Positions 63,003 to 64,000 of a stretch of 64,000 nucleotides of DNA are shown in pieces. Origin of the DNA: Chitinophagaceae bacterium BSSC1 (lineage in GTDB: Bacteria > Bacteroidota > Bacteroidia > Chitinophagales > Chitinophagaceae); NCBI GenBank assembly GCA_002256435.1, contig NKJC01000006.1:186001-250000 (forward strand), read 5' to 3'. Position 1 is the first letter of the stretch, and each line of letters begins with the position of its first letter. The notes under the pieces are model-generated. The model saw nothing but the letters and a program-made list of their open reading frames with translations, did not search any database and was not told where the DNA came from. The translations under genes were made by a program, and so were the position numbers.

Positions 63003-63886
63003 TAGCGAGCGGATTTATTTCGTTGGTTCAAATAATCCCTAAGGGCTCCGTCTAATGGGTCTTGTATATTTAGTTGATGCAAACGTATTTTTCGGTTCAA
63101 CAATTCTTTTTTAATAGTCTCCTGATAAGCCGCTCTTTGTTGCAGGTAGGCAGATTGTAAAGTTCCTGTAATAGGCATCATTACACCTGTCTCCAAATCT
63201 TTTAATCGTTGATAGCCTTTGAAATTTCCTTGTAGTTCATTGTCACTCACCAATTGAAAAACCAAGACCTCGTGTTGCAAGGATGACAAGGATTGCAGTA
63301 GTTCTAGGATCTCATTGTCCTGCTGATAAAAATCAGTGATGCAAATTAAAAGTGCTCTCCTATGGACTCCGCTAAAAATCTCTTTATATCCAATAGGATC
63401 AGTAAACACACCTGCCGCTTTTATTTGTTCTAATTGGTGCAAAAATCTGGGCAAGTGCTGACTATCTCTTTTAGCAGGAAGAGAAAATAATTTGCCGTCT
63501 TGTAATACATCTAGTCCTATAGCATCGCCCTGCTTCTGAGCCAACCATCCCAAAGAAGCGGCTAAATAACGCGCGTATTCCATCTTACTAATGGCCCCAT
63601 CTCTGTGGTTCATAGAATTACTGGCGTCTACCAAAAATCGGACTTGGATACTGGTTTCAATTTCTGATTCCCGAATATAATATCGGTCTGAACGCGCAAA
63701 CATTTTCCAGTCAAGAGAACGCAGATCATCTCCAGGTTGATAGCTGCGGTACTGACTAAATTCCATACCCTCTCCCTTGATGCTACTTTTATTAAATCCT
63801 TCCATAAAACCGTCAATGGTGGTCTTTGCCGCCAAGGGTAGGTCTTTGATAGACAGGAGAATTTTGGGATCAAGTAATTGGCTCAT
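63002..63886 (-). CDS. DUF58 / VWA-like protein of the MoxR cluster
   Basis: A 294-residue DUF58 protein with the signature YQPGDDLRSLDWKMFARSD (about residues 50-70) and a VWA-like fold whose metal site begins VDASNSM. DUF58 proteins are encoded beside MoxR ATPases, which are thought to act as chaperones for them. ATG 63886 lies eight bases after the moxR stop. It is followed by the coupled BatA-like gene. Confidence 0.9.
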   Translation of the reverse strand: MSQLLDPKILLSIKDLPLAAKTTIDGFMEGFNKSSIKGEGMEFSQYRSYQPGDDLRSLDWKMFARSDRYYIRESEIETSIQVRFLVDASNSMNHRDGAISKMEYARYLAASLGWLAQKQGDAIGLDVLQDGKLFSLPAKRDSQHLPRFLHQLEQIKAAGVFTDPIGYKEIFSGVHRRALLICITDFYQQDNEILELLQSLSSLQHEVLVFQLVSDNELQGNFKGYQRLKDLETGVMMPITGTLQSAYLQQRAAYQETIKKELLNRKIRLHQLNIQDPLDGALRDYLNQRNKSAR

Positions 63887-63894
63887 GAATCAAA

Positions 63895-64000
63895 TTAAGA
63901 CAATGCGTTCTTGGGTCTAGGAATGGCTTCTAACAAATGACTAGCCACATCATCAGAACTAATGCGTTCTGCTTCTGCTTTAAAATTCATCAAGAGTCTA
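63895..64000 (-). CDS. MoxR-family AAA+ ATPase, C-terminal end only
   Basis: The last 34 codons of a minus-strand gene that continues past the right edge. It reads LMNFKAEAERISSDDVAS and ends in PRPKNALS, which matches the C-terminal lid of MoxR ATPases. The stop is at 63897-63895. Context (DUF58 and BatA-like genes downstream) supports the call. Confidence 0.85.
   Translation of the reverse strand, partial: RLLMNFKAEAERISSDDVASHLLEAIPRPKNALS

Noticed and set aside
1..64000. tRNA or rRNA genes
   Set aside because: I looked in the intergenic regions and saw no T-loop plus acceptor-stem pattern and no rRNA segments.

Overview
The window comes from a Bacteroidota chromosome, most likely a member of the Chitinophagaceae. 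The evidence is the low G+C content, Bacteroidota-type promoter boxes (TTTG and TAnnTTTG), and a set of lineage-typical proteins: a type IX secretion plug protein, a lipidated TamA-like protein, a DUF4175/BatA/DUF58/MoxR cluster, LVIVD lipoproteins and GH97/GH30/GH16 glycosidases. I place it no more precisely than that, because there is no rRNA or tRNA gene to use. Nearly all of it is ordinary chromosomal gene content. I see no insertion sequence, prophage, CRISPR array or integron.

Layout. 1-3.2 kb: the 3' part of aconitase, a small membrane protein and a ChaN-like protein. 3.2-11.4 kb: a structured intergenic region, a polytopic membrane protein, two secreted beta-glucan hydrolases (GH30, GH16), a Gfo/Idh/MocA oxidoreductase, a prolyl oligopeptidase and an AlkD-like protein. 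11.5-20.1 kb: fructose-6-phosphate aldolase, the SRP RNA gene (minus strand, 12231-12324), a lipase, the T9SS plug protein, an FtsX/LolE-type permease, a divergent rRNA methyltransferase/TamL pair and truB. 20.2-24.1 kb: an ECF sigma operon with a membrane-anchored partner and two cell-surface proteins, ending in a 19-copy heptamer repeat. 24.2-33.4 kb: proS, two envelope proteins, miaA, a pRiA4b ORF-3-like gene, a CCA-adding-type enzyme, a heptosyltransferase and dapD. 33.4-41.9 kb: an EamA transporter, a LiaF-like/LytS/LytTR operon with a recognisable promoter and direct repeats, a P-type ATPase with altered ion-site residues, and a SusB-like GH97.

42.1-48.5 kb is a minus-strand signalling island. 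It holds a single-domain receiver, a triple-PAS histidine kinase, a receiver fused to a kinase core that has lost its phospho-acceptor histidine and G-boxes, a receiver-AraC regulator, and two PAS-DHp proteins that keep the histidine but have no ATPase domain. 49.0-50.1 kb has a papain-family peptidase and a palindrome-rich intergenic region. 50.1-64 kb is one long minus-strand run: moxR (partial), DUF58, BatA-like, DUF4175, a C-terminally anchored membrane protein, then tandem TldD/TldE metalloprotease genes in the order D-E-D-E-D.

The points most worth following up are the TldD/TldE array (TldD proteins carry Tat-like leaders, TldE proteins do not, and all three tldD genes start with TTG), the partly degenerate phosphorelay, a G-rich 10-mer (CCGGGGGGAG) found at three intergenic sites next to hairpins, and a possible small RNA near 3.26-3.34 kb.
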